From Candidatus Brocadiaceae bacterium (lineage in GTDB: Bacteria > Planctomycetota > Brocadiia > Brocadiales > Bathyanammoxibiaceae), in NCBI GenBank assembly GCA_030018855.1, contig JASEHG010000125.1, positions 1 to 6,033 of the forward strand: 6,033 nt of DNA. The letters run 5' to 3'. Positions 1-5,977 of the stretch are shown here, piece by piece (position 1 is the stretch's first letter; each line of letters begins with the position of its first letter). A program made the translations under genes and the position numbers. The notes beneath the pieces were generated by a model. The model saw only the letters and a program-made list of their open reading frames with translations. It was not told the DNA's origin and did no database searches.

Positions 1-20
1 CAATTTACAATGTGTTTTAT

Positions 21-60
21 CCCTACCCCCTACCCCCTACTCCCTACCCCCTACCCCCTA
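21..60 (-). repeat. TAGGGGG heptamer array directly downstream of the regulator
   Basis: Read on the minus strand from 60 downwards, five full heptamers (TAGGGGG four times and TAGGGAG once) are followed by a partial TAGGG. The first TAG is the stop codon of the response regulator. Runs of three or more G separated by 2-4 nt give a clear potential for a G-quadruplex in the transcript or coding strand. Short tandem heptamers are known from cyanobacteria (STRR sequences) and other bacteria. A role here in transcript ending or stability is inference. Confidence 0.9.
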
Positions 61-1434
61 GTCTCCAACCTCCGGCAGGTTAAACTTTTTTATTTTCTTA
101 TAGAGGGTCTCCCTGTGGATGCCCAGGCGTCTTGCGGCCTCGTTTTTGTTGCCCCCGGTAAGCTTGAGTACCTCTATTATATGCCTGCCTTCCACTGCAT
201 CCAGGCGGAGGTCTTCCGGGAGGGACTCATGGGGTCCACCTGAGGCGGATGAGGGCCCATGGTGTATGGCAAGGGGGAGGTCGTGGGGCTTTATTACCCC
301 TTTTTCACAGAATATCACTGCCCGTTCTATGGCGTTGGCCAATTCCCTAACATTGCCTGGCCAGGGGTAGGAGAGTATGAGTTTCACGGCCTCGGGGCTG
401 ACGTCTGGTTTCTTTCTACTCATTTCTCTGGAAAACTTCGCCAGAAAATGGTCTACCAGTAAGGGTATGTCCTCGCCCCTCTCTGCCAGAGGTGGCAAAT
501 TAATTATAACAGTATTGAGACGGTAGAAGAGGTCGCTCCTGAAGCGTCTTTCCTGTAACATCCTGGTAAGGTTCTGATTGGTGGCGGCAACAAAACGGAC
601 GTCCACCTTTATGACCTCATTACCTCCCAGTCGCTCAAACTCCCCTTTTTCCAGTACTCTGAGTAATTTGGCCTGCATGGGGAGGGGCATATCCCCTATC
701 TCGTCCAGGAAGAGGGTACCACCATCAGCTACCTCAAATTTACCTTTCTTCTGTTTATCAGCCCCCGTAAAGGCCCCTTTTTCGTAGCCAAAGAGTTCGC
801 TCTCCAGGAGGGTCTCCGGAAAGGCAGCACAGTTAATCTTCGTGTAAGGTCTTGAACACCGCTTGCTGGAGTAGTGGACGGCGTCAGCCACCATCTCTTT
901 TCCAGCGCCACTGGGGCCTATGATGAGGACGGTGGAGTCGGAGGGGGCTACTTTCTTTATAGTCTCTATCACCACTTGCATCTGCTTGGATTTGCCTATA
1001 ATGTGCTCGTAGCTATGTTCCTGCAGGAGCTGGTCCTGGAGAAATCTGGCCTCCCCGGCCAGGGTCTTCATCTGGGTTATTTTCTTCAGGTTCACCAGTA
1101 CGTCATCTATATCCAGGGGCTTGAGGATATAGGCATAGGCCCCTAGCTTTATGGACTTTATGGCAGTCTCTATGGTGCCGTAGGCGGTCATGATGATCAC
1201 TTCCACATCGGGGTGTCGGGCCTTTATCCGCTCCAGCAACTCAACCCCGTCCATCTGGGGCATCCTTATATCTAGCAGGGCAATATCAAACCCGTTCTTT
1301 TCTATAAGGCCAAGGGCTGAAGGGCCGTCTTTGGCCACCGACACCTCATAACCGTTCCTGTTAAGGACGTCACTCAGCGTCTTTAACAGGTTGACCTCGT
1401 CGTCTACTACCAGTACTCTAGCTTTCCCTGTCAT
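58..1434 (-). CDS. NtrC-family sigma54-dependent response regulator
   Basis: Cytoplasmic transcription activator of 458 residues, full length for the REC-AAA+-Fis class (NtrC/AtoC/ZraR type). The receiver domain (about 5-120) has acidic pocket D11/D12, phosphoacceptor D55 in LLDIRMP, T83 and K105. The central AAA+ domain (about 144-375) has Walker A GPSGAGKE (173-180), the sigma54-contact loop GAFTGA (220-225), Walker B LFLDEI (241-246), candidate arginine fingers R299/R305 and the sensor II motif WPGNVREL (358-365). A Fis-type helix-turn-helix spans about 415-452 (NEAARRLGIHRETLYKKI). ATG was chosen because MTGKARVLVVDDE begins directly at receiver strand 1 and AGAGGG lies 8 nt upstream. Family knowledge: phosphorylated REC permits oligomerisation and ATP-driven opening of sigma54 promoters. 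Inference: its partner is the kinase 341 bp upstream. Oddities: a Ser/Gly-rich linker (about 390-412) carries a copy of an intergenic palindrome, and the TAG stop is the first triplet of a heptamer array. No specific gene name can be given. Confidence 0.96.
   Translation of the reverse strand: MTGKARVLVVDDEVNLLKTLSDVLNRNGYEVSVAKDGPSALGLIEKNGFDIALLDIRMPQMDGVELLERIKARHPDVEVIIMTAYGTIETAIKSIKLGAYAYILKPLDIDDVLVNLKKITQMKTLAGEARFLQDQLLQEHSYEHIIGKSKQMQVVIETIKKVAPSDSTVLIIGPSGAGKEMVADAVHYSSKRCSRPYTKINCAAFPETLLESELFGYEKGAFTGADKQKKGKFEVADGGTLFLDEIGDMPLPMQAKLLRVLEKGEFERLGGNEVIKVDVRFVAATNQNLTRMLQERRFRSDLFYRLNTVIINLPPLAERGEDIPLLVDHFLAKFSREMSRKKPDVSPEAVKLILSYPWPGNVRELANAIERAVIFCEKGVIKPHDLPLAIHHGPSSASGGPHESLPEDLRLDAVEGRHIIEVLKLTGGNKNEAARRLGIHRETLYKKIKKFNLPEVGD
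235..249. repeat. Palindrome copy inside the regulator AAA+/HTH linker
   Basis: The coding strand reads TCCGCCTCAGGTGGA, encoding S396-A-S-G-G400. The reverse complement of the intergenic hairpin at 5910-5924 is TCCGCCTCAGGCGGA, so 14 of 15 bases agree, and the next base (C) also agrees. The single change keeps the stem paired as G-U in RNA. It lies in the flexible linker between the AAA+ and helix-turn-helix domains, where an insertion would be tolerated. Confidence 0.5.
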
Positions 1435-1442
1435 CTTCTATA

Positions 1443-1448
1443 CCCTCT
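1443..1448 (-). promoter_or_regulatory. Ribosome binding site of the response regulator gene
   Basis: AGAGGG on the minus strand lies 8 nt before the ATG at 1434. It sits downstream of the inserted element (1464-1663), so translation initiation of the regulator appears intact. Confidence 0.55.
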
Positions 1449-1501
1449 GGACTTACATACCCTGAGACCTCTGCGAAACCCCTGTTAATGGGGTTAGTGG
1501 G

Positions 1502-1518
1502 GGTGGTTATTAACCACC
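1502..1518. repeat. Perfect short palindrome GGTGGTTA-T-TAACCACC
   Basis: Arms of 8 bp flank a single central T. It lies 68-84 bp upstream of the regulator start codon, inside the MITE-like element. It could be a dimeric-protein operator or only a hairpin of the element. There is no second copy in the window that would favour an operator. Confidence 0.6.
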
Positions 1519-1578
1519 TGTAGGGGCGAACCTGTGTGTTCGCCCACCATCGGACAGACACGTAGATCTGCCCCTACA
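1519..1578. repeat. GTAGGGGC-family inverted repeat with internal hairpin
   Basis: Outer arms TGTAGGGGC (1519-1527) and GCCCCTACA (1570-1578) are perfect inverted copies of 9 bp. Overlapping the left arm is a second hairpin, GGGCGAAC (1524-1531) with GTTCGCCC (1538-1545) around a 6-nt loop. The two foldings are mutually exclusive. The same GTAGGGGC octamer starts the repeats at 1736, 5894 and 5978. Confidence 0.8.
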
Positions 1579-1600
1579 ATCTAAAGGACCACCCTCCCCC

Positions 1601-1627
1601 TTCCCCCTCCCCTCAAGGGAGGGGGAG
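1601..1627. repeat. CCCCCTCCC/GGGAGGGGG hairpin
   Basis: CCCCCTCCC (1603-1611) pairs with GGGAGGGGG (1617-1625) around the loop CTCAA, and weaker pairs extend it to 1601/1627. The stem is very stable. No T-run follows it on the minus strand, so it is not a canonical intrinsic terminator for the kinase transcript. It could still cause pausing or protect a 3' end. Confidence 0.75.
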
Positions 1628-1687
1628 AAGTTAAGGGAACCGTTAGACTTTTTCAGAACTCTCATACCCTGATGCCTTGTCCTCTAG

Positions 1688-1776
1688 GTAGCCGCAACCT
1701 TTAGGTTGTGGCTATAATCCGCCTAGGGCGGACTCGTAGGGGCGAACGGCCGTTCGCCCCTACAGCCTGCGGCTAC
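1688..1776. repeat. Nested palindrome cluster reaching the kinase stop codon
   Basis: The outer arms GTAGCCGCA (1688-1696) and TGCGGCTAC (1768-1776) enclose three hairpins. The first is TAGCCGCAACCT/AGGTTGTGGCTA (1689-1714), with 11 of 12 positions paired. The second is TCCGCC-TAG-GGCGGA (1718-1732). The third is the 28-bp palindrome at 1736-1763. The left outer arm also serves the first hairpin, so alternative folds compete. The last base of the right arm (1776) is the G of the kinase TAG stop. The arrangement looks like one small palindromic repeat inserted into another. Confidence 0.75.
1736..1763. repeat. Perfect 28-bp palindrome GTAGGGGCGAACGG and its complement
   Basis: Two 14-bp arms, GTAGGGGCGAACGG and CCGTTCGCCCCTAC, meet with no spacer. 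It is a clean member of the GTAGGGGCGAAC repeat family seen at 1519-1578 and in altered form at 5978-6033. It starts 13 bp past the kinase stop codon on the minus strand. It lacks a following T-run. Such sites resemble REP-type elements, which in other bacteria stabilise upstream mRNA; that role is inferred here. Confidence 0.85.
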
Positions 1777-4700
1777 TAAACAGTGTCAGACGGCAACCTT
1801 GTGGTATTAAGCACCGCAGGTGGGTGCGGCTGGGGTTCGGCCATGAGCTCAGCCGAATCGGCCGCTCCTGATAAGGGCAGGCTGATAGTGAAGGTGGTGC
1901 CACATCCAGGAGTAGAATCCACCTTTATGGAACCCTTTGCCCGTTTAATGGCAGAATGGACGGCGTAGAGTCCGAGTCCCGTACCCATCCCTGGTTCTTT
2001 TGTGGTGTAAAAGGGCAGAAAGAGGTTCTTTAGCTCGTTCTGAGGTATACCCTGCCCTGTGTCTACGAAGACCACTTCTACGGTATCTGGAGTACCGAGT
2101 TGAGTAACAATCTTCAGGATGCCTCCCCTGGGCATGGCGTCTCTGGCATTGAGAATAACATTTAAGAGTACCTGTTTCATGTCATCCACGTTGAGATAGA
2201 GGGGAGGGAGGGACTGAAAGACCTTGACCACCTTTACTTTGTTGACTTCCAATTCTTTACCCACCAGGAAGAGGGTGTCCTCTATAAGCCTGTTAAGGTC
2301 GCATCCTTCTAATTCCGGTTTGGCCCTGCGAGAGAAGTCCAGGAGATGGGTTATAATCCTCTGACAACGGCGGATTTCTTCCTGAATTATCCTCAAGTGG
2401 TCTTTTATGTTGTCCTCCTGGCCCTGCACCCTATCGGCACCGGGCTGGCCTGCCTGGGCGTCTGTGGGGGCATCCGGAAGGACTTCCTTCAGATAGTATA
2501 TGGAACTGCCGATAATGTTTAAAGGGTTGCGTATCTCATGGGCCACCCCGGCGGCAAGTTGCCCTATGGCGGCCATCTTTTCTGATTGCAGTAGTTCCAT
2601 CTGCAACCTCTTGTTTTCAGCAATGTCCCTGAAGGCGGCCACCATGGCGAGTGGGTCTTTGTCCTCCTCTCTAATAAGGGAGGTGAAGAGGTAGACTGGA
2701 AACTCCTCCCCGTTCTTTCTCTTGAAGAGCAATTCTCCCTCCCACTCTCCGTGGCCGAAGGTGCTCTTTAGCAGTTCCCTCTTCCACCCCTTGGGGCCAT
2801 TGGGTGAGCCTAAGAGGCCGATATCCCTGCCCACCGCCTCTACGGCCTCATAGTTGGTAGCCTTCTCAAAGGCTTTATTGACAAAAGATATTTTGCCTTC
2901 TTTGTCTGCTATAACGACACATTCACCGATGCTCCTGATGGTATGGGCGAGGCGGAGGAGTTCTTCTTCGGCCTTCTTCCTCTCCGTTATGTCCCTTACA
3001 AAACTCCTGGCATGGATGAAACGACCGCTCAGGGGGTCCCGGAGGCCCGTGGTGTCCATCTCCACGTACATCCATTGGCCGAATTTAGTGAGGAAGACGG
3101 CCTCTGCACGGTCGTGACCCGTTTCCACCACCCTTGCCAGGTGTCTCTTAACGCCTTTCTTGTACTCCCTGGGGACTATGTCCTCCAACCCCAGTTTAAG
3201 CATCTCCTGACAACTGTAGCCCAGGCGTTCCAGCTCCGTCTTGTTCACGTCAAGGAACCTCCCCTGTGCGTCCAGTTGGTGTATCATCTCCGGGGCGTTC
3301 TCTATGAGGTCTCTGTATTTCTCCTCGGAGTCGCGAATCCTGCAGAAAAGATTAGAGTTTTCTAAGGCAATGGCCAGTTGTGGGGCCACTTGCATAAGGA
3401 GTTCCACGTGCTCCTGGGTGAAATTATTTATCTTTTTACTGCCAAAATTTAAGGCCCCTATACCCCTCCCTTTATATTCCAGGGGGAAACTTAGACGTGA
3501 CAGTATGCCTTCCGAATGGAAGATATTATCGGTAGAAAATCCTCCCTTTGACGTATCCGGGACGATTACGGGCCTGCCTGAGTTGATGACGGCCTCCGTG
3601 GCACTACCCCCCTTCAGGAAGACAACGCCCTCGGATAGTTGGCTGGAATCCGGGCCTTTGGTAAATACAATGTACTCTATGACGTTGTTTTCTCCCAGGA
3701 GGAGGGTAATACTCGTGCGGTCAAAGTCTATAAACTTCCCTAACTCCAGGCTCACTGCCTTATAGACCTCCTTTAACTCAAGGCTGGAGGCAATTATCTT
3801 ATTTGCGTTGTTGATTATGTCTTTCTCCCTCTCCCGCCTCTTCTTTTCGGTAACGTCTCTGATAATGCCCTCATAACCAATAACCTCTCCCTGGTCGTTT
3901 ACCCTCAGGTCGCAGGTCATCAGTGCGGTAAGACTGTTACCCTCCTTCCTCTTGAGCTCTACCTCAAAATCTTTTATAAAACCGTACCCCTCCATGATAC
4001 GGCGCAGGGACTTTCCGTCTTCCGGATTGACGTAAAGGGTACTGATGAATTTTTGATTCAATATCTCTTCTTTTGAGGAGTAGCCAAATAGTTCTGCACC
4101 AGCCTGGTTTATATCCAGGAACCTGTCTTCCCCGTCACATATAAAGACGGCGTCCTTAGTGGCATCAAAGAGGCTGCGGTAACGCTGTTCGGTGGTCCTG
4201 AGGGCCTGGGTCCTCTCCTCCACCATTTTTTCCAGTGTGGAGGTGTATCGCTGAACTTCCGCCTCCAAGGCCTTTTGCCGGGTAACGTCTCTAGAGATGG
4301 CTACAAAGCCTATTGGCCTACCTTCTGAGGCAATGGTACCGCCAGATGGAGGCGCCCCGCCCACCGTCGTAAAGGCGGATTCGCCCCTCCTGAGGGTAAG
4401 GGTCAGGTGGGCGGGAAATGATTCTCCGGACTTCCGCCTCCCCTGGAGGTCTACCTCAAACCTGCCTGTCTTTTCTGTAAGGGAGAGGGCCTCCTCCAGT
4501 CGTCCATTCCCCTTGGCATCAAAGAGGGAATAGATAAAATGCCTGCCCACCACTTCTTCCGGCTCGTAGCCATACATCTTTCTTGCCCCCTCATTGAAGG
4601 TCTGTATCTTCCCCTGGTGGTCTAAGGCCATGATGGCGTACTCCGTAGAAGAGAGGAGGATACTGTTAAGGAAATTGGTAGTCTCTTCTAATTTCTTGGT

Positions 4701-5816
4701 CTTGTCTCCGATAGCCGTTACCATCTGATTAAAAGAACTGGCAAGCTCTCCAATCTCATCCCCGGTGGTAATTTCTGCCCTCTGGGTGAGGTCTCCCTGG
4801 GCCATCCTCCTGGTAAGTGCCGTGAGGCTCAGGATGGGCCTGGATATCTTCTTTCCCATGTAAAAGGCAACCAGGATAATAGATACGCTCAGGCCAAAGA
4901 TAATCCTGTTCACCATTACCTTGAGGTCATAGGCAACCCTCATGGCCTCGTCTTTACCCACCTCCGCCAGTATCCCGAGCTTGAACTCTGGTATCCATTG
5001 CCAGAAGCCAAAGACCTCTACACCCGCATAGTTAAGGTAGCCCGTGGCGTCAAATCCCTCCTGTCCTTTGAGGCACTCCTGTACGGCCAGCGTAGGTTTA
5101 CCGTCTAGAGGGTTATTTATACTACGTCCAATACTCCCACTCTCCCTGGGCCAGTGTTTCAGCTCCGTAAGGGTAAGCCCCTTGTCGTCTATCACGTAGG
5201 TCTCGCCGCTTACCCCAAGGTTTATGGTCTTCATCAGGCTATTGATCCCCCTCAACTCCATCTGGAATATGAGTACGCCCAGTACCTTGTTCCCGGAGGT
5301 AACAGGACTGGAAAAAATCATGCAGGGGAGGTCATCTTTTGTAGTAAGCGGCCCTGCCCCCGACCTGGGAAAGACCTCGGAGATAAAGGCCATACCAGCC
5401 AGGGACCTGCGGAACCCCTCGGAGTCAAAGATATTTGTACCGCGGAGGTGTTCGGAGGCGGAGACCCTTACCTGCCCCTCTGCGTCACTGATCAAGACCT
5501 CCTTGTAGCCGTAAGACTCTTTAATAGTATTCAGGAGGGCAGATAGGAGGAGGAACTCCTTATCTTTGGGGGTTATGTGCGTGCCCTGTATCACCAGTGG
5601 GTTCTGGGCGGCCACCTTTACATCCCTTACCCGCTCCCGCATCCACAGGGTAACAATCTCTGCCTGCTTTATCCCCACGTTCTGCAGATTCTTGAGCACC
5701 CCTGCCTTAAGGGCGACAAGTGCATGGGGATAGGCAATAAACCTCAGGGCCAGCAAGGGTAGGAAGGCCAGGAGGAGGAAAAGGACTATAAGCCTCGTCT
5801 TTACTGATTTAAACAT
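1776..5816 (-). CDS. Multi-sensor hybrid-free histidine kinase: Cache-HAMP-PAS-PAS-GAF-PAS-PAS-HisKA-HATPase
   Basis: Inner-membrane sensor kinase of 1346 residues, long for the family. Order: TM1 (about 8-28); extracytoplasmic Cache-like domain (about 35-290, with YKEVLISDAEG and GFWQWIPEFKLGILAEV); TM2 (about 301-321); HAMP (322-372, ending GDEIGELASSFNQM); PAS1 (385-510); coiled coil; PAS2 (542-663); GAF (672-822); PAS3 (825-945); PAS4 (950-1066); HisKA with H1093 in the HEIRNPL box; HATPase_c with N box N1223, G1 box D1252-TGQG, and G2 box 1276-1282 (GMGTGLG). No C-terminal receiver is present. The HExxNP box is typical of kinases paired with NtrC-type regulators, which fits the gene downstream. 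ATG is set by the immediate signal-anchor segment and GGGGGA 6 nt upstream. Oddities: PAS1 carries about 16-18 extra residues in its last loop compared with PAS2-4; the HisKA hairpin loop (1115-1136) is Gln/Gly/Ala-rich and unusually long; a roughly 35-residue low-complexity tail follows the ATPase domain and stops at a repeat edge. The ligand cannot be predicted. Confidence 0.96.
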   Translation of the reverse strand: MFKSVKTRLIVLFLLLAFLPLLALRFIAYPHALVALKAGVLKNLQNVGIKQAEIVTLWMRERVRDVKVAAQNPLVIQGTHITPKDKEFLLLSALLNTIKESYGYKEVLISDAEGQVRVSASEHLRGTNIFDSEGFRRSLAGMAFISEVFPRSGAGPLTTKDDLPCMIFSSPVTSGNKVLGVLIFQMELRGINSLMKTINLGVSGETYVIDDKGLTLTELKHWPRESGSIGRSINNPLDGKPTLAVQECLKGQEGFDATGYLNYAGVEVFGFWQWIPEFKLGILAEVGKDEAMRVAYDLKVMVNRIIFGLSVSIILVAFYMGKKISRPILSLTALTRRMAQGDLTQRAEITTGDEIGELASSFNQMVTAIGDKTKKLEETTNFLNSILLSSTEYAIMALDHQGKIQTFNEGARKMYGYEPEEVVGRHFIYSLFDAKGNGRLEEALSLTEKTGRFEVDLQGRRKSGESFPAHLTLTLRRGESAFTTVGGAPPSGGTIASEGRPIGFVAISRDVTRQKALEAEVQRYTSTLEKMVEERTQALRTTEQRYRSLFDATKDAVFICDGEDRFLDINQAGAELFGYSSKEEILNQKFISTLYVNPEDGKSLRRIMEGYGFIKDFEVELKRKEGNSLTALMTCDLRVNDQGEVIGYEGIIRDVTEKKRREREKDIINNANKIIASSLELKEVYKAVSLELGKFIDFDRTSITLLLGENNVIEYIVFTKGPDSSQLSEGVVFLKGGSATEAVINSGRPVIVPDTSKGGFSTDNIFHSEGILSRLSFPLEYKGRGIGALNFGSKKINNFTQEHVELLMQVAPQLAIALENSNLFCRIRDSEEKYRDLIENAPEMIHQLDAQGRFLDVNKTELERLGYSCQEMLKLGLEDIVPREYKKGVKRHLARVVETGHDRAEAVFLTKFGQWMYVEMDTTGLRDPLSGRFIHARSFVRDITERKKAEEELLRLAHTIRSIGECVVIADKEGKISFVNKAFEKATNYEAVEAVGRDIGLLGSPNGPKGWKRELLKSTFGHGEWEGELLFKRKNGEEFPVYLFTSLIREEDKDPLAMVAAFRDIAENKRLQMELLQSEKMAAIGQLAAGVAHEIRNPLNIIGSSIYYLKEVLPDAPTDAQAGQPGADRVQGQEDNIKDHLRIIQEEIRRCQRIITHLLDFSRRAKPELEGCDLNRLIEDTLFLVGKELEVNKVKVVKVFQSLPPLYLNVDDMKQVLLNVILNARDAMPRGGILKIVTQLGTPDTVEVVFVDTGQGIPQNELKNLFLPFYTTKEPGMGTGLGLYAVHSAIKRAKGSIKVDSTPGCGTTFTISLPLSGAADSAELMAEPQPHPPAVLNTTRLPSDTV
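2409..2474. repeat. Repeat-like extension of the HisKA hairpin loop
   Basis: Residues 1115-1136 (DAPTDAQAGQPGADRVQGQEDN) sit between the two helices of the dimerisation domain and are compositionally unlike their surroundings. The coding strand contains GGCAGGCCAG (2454-2445), which also occurs in the upstream intergenic repeat at 5960-5969; its core GGCAGGCC is also found at 5899-5906. This is a shorter match than for the other two coding copies, so the repeat origin is tentative. Confidence 0.35.
4332..4385. repeat. Repeat-like in-frame insertion in kinase PAS1
   Basis: Residues about 478-495, reading GESAFTTVGGAPPSGGTI, have no counterpart in the other three PAS domains of the same protein. 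From the FPAHL-type strand to the closing RD, PAS1 needs 44 residues where PAS2, PAS3 and PAS4 need 26, 28 and 26. The coding strand at 4385-4372, GGCGAATCCGCCTT, matches the intergenic repeat at 6000-6013 (GGCGAATCTGCCTT) at 13 of 14 bases. It is preceded by AGG, giving the family core AGGGGCGAA. Exact borders are uncertain. Confidence 0.5.
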
Positions 5817-5822
5817 CTACCA

Positions 5823-5828
5823 TCCCCC
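5823..5828 (-). promoter_or_regulatory. Ribosome binding site of the kinase gene
   Basis: GGGGGA on the minus strand ends 6 nt before the ATG at 5816. It is purine-rich with suitable spacing, and it supports this start, which also opens directly on the signal-anchor segment. Confidence 0.55.
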
Positions 5829-5844
5829 ACGGGTCATTTCTAAA

Positions 5845-5873
5845 ATATTAACATGAAAGGAGTAAGGCTTCAA
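5845..5873 (-). promoter_or_regulatory. Candidate sigma70 promoter of the kinase gene
   Basis: Reading the minus strand, TTGAAG (5873-5868) is followed after exactly 17 nt by TAATAT (5850-5845). Transcription would start near 5838, giving a leader of about 22 nt before the kinase ATG. The AT-rich patch stands out from its GC-rich surroundings. The nearest palindromic repeat begins about 20 bp farther upstream (5894), so it could affect this promoter. The assignment is by consensus only. Confidence 0.6.
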
Positions 5874-5893
5874 GGGGCTTCTTATCAAAATTT

Positions 5894-5977
5894 GTAGGGG
5901 CAGGCCTTGTCCGCCTGAGGCGGACCCATTTCCAGGGCAATCCGCCTCTGGGGGATCAGGGCAGGCCAGGACAGGGC
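5894..5977. repeat. GTAGGGGC-type repeat with TCCGCC hairpin upstream of the kinase promoter
   Basis: It begins with GTAGGGGC (5894-5901). It contains the hairpin TCCGCC-TGA-GGCGGA (5910-5924), close to the hairpin at 1718-1732, and direct copies of GGCAGGCC (5899-5906 and 5960-5967). No right-hand GCCCCTAC arm is present before the next unit at 5978, so this unit seems truncated or overrun. An ORF of 60 codons across it on the minus strand is not a believable gene. Confidence 0.6.

Larger units (their letters stand above)
1464..1663. mobile_element. MITE-like 200-bp non-autonomous element with 7-bp flanking repeats
   Basis: The segment is bordered by the direct repeat ATACCCT (1457-1463 and 1664-1670), which fits a target-site duplication. 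Its ends are inverted relative to each other: GAGACCTCTGCGAAACCC (1464-1481) against the reverse complement of 1646-1663, GAGAGTTCTGAAAAAGTC. They match at 12 of 18 positions, and 8 of the first 10. There is no open reading frame of note inside. The interior is a string of palindromes, listed separately. Family unknown, and an autonomous transposase partner is not in the window. The inverted ends are imperfect, so the border call is moderate. Confidence 0.5.
1435..1775. other. Repeat-filled gap between kinase and regulator genes
   Basis: No gene is supported in these 341 bp. Apart from the regulator ribosome binding site, nearly the whole gap is the MITE-like element and the nested palindrome cluster. 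I found no convincing sigma70 or sigma54 promoter facing the regulator and no T-tailed terminator, so co-transcription with the kinase across the repeats is the simplest reading. Confidence 0.7.

Noticed and set aside
21..60. CRISPR array
   Set aside because: The repeats are 7 bp with no spacers.
10..243. 77-codon plus-strand frame starting in the heptamer array
   Set aside because: Its start is translated repeat (PTPYPLL pattern) and the rest is antisense to the regulator C-terminal region, which has clear domain support.
1601..1627. Intrinsic terminator after the kinase gene
   Set aside because: The stem is strong, but no T-run follows it on the minus strand; the same holds for the palindrome at 1736-1763.
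1435..1775. Sigma54 promoter (GG/GC -24/-12 type) or separate sigma70 promoter for the regulator
   Set aside because: I could not find a TGGCAC-N5-TTGC-like match or a convincing -35/-10 pair with proper spacing. TATAGA next to the start codon is too close to be used with this ATG.
3241..3765. 174-codon plus-strand frame opposite the kinase
   Set aside because: It is antisense to the GAF/PAS3 coding sequence, which has strong family support, and it shows no coherent domain or ribosome binding site.
1776..5816. Frameshift or pseudogene status of the kinase because of the inserted segments
   Set aside because: The frame is uninterrupted and all catalytic boxes (H, N, G1, G2) are intact.
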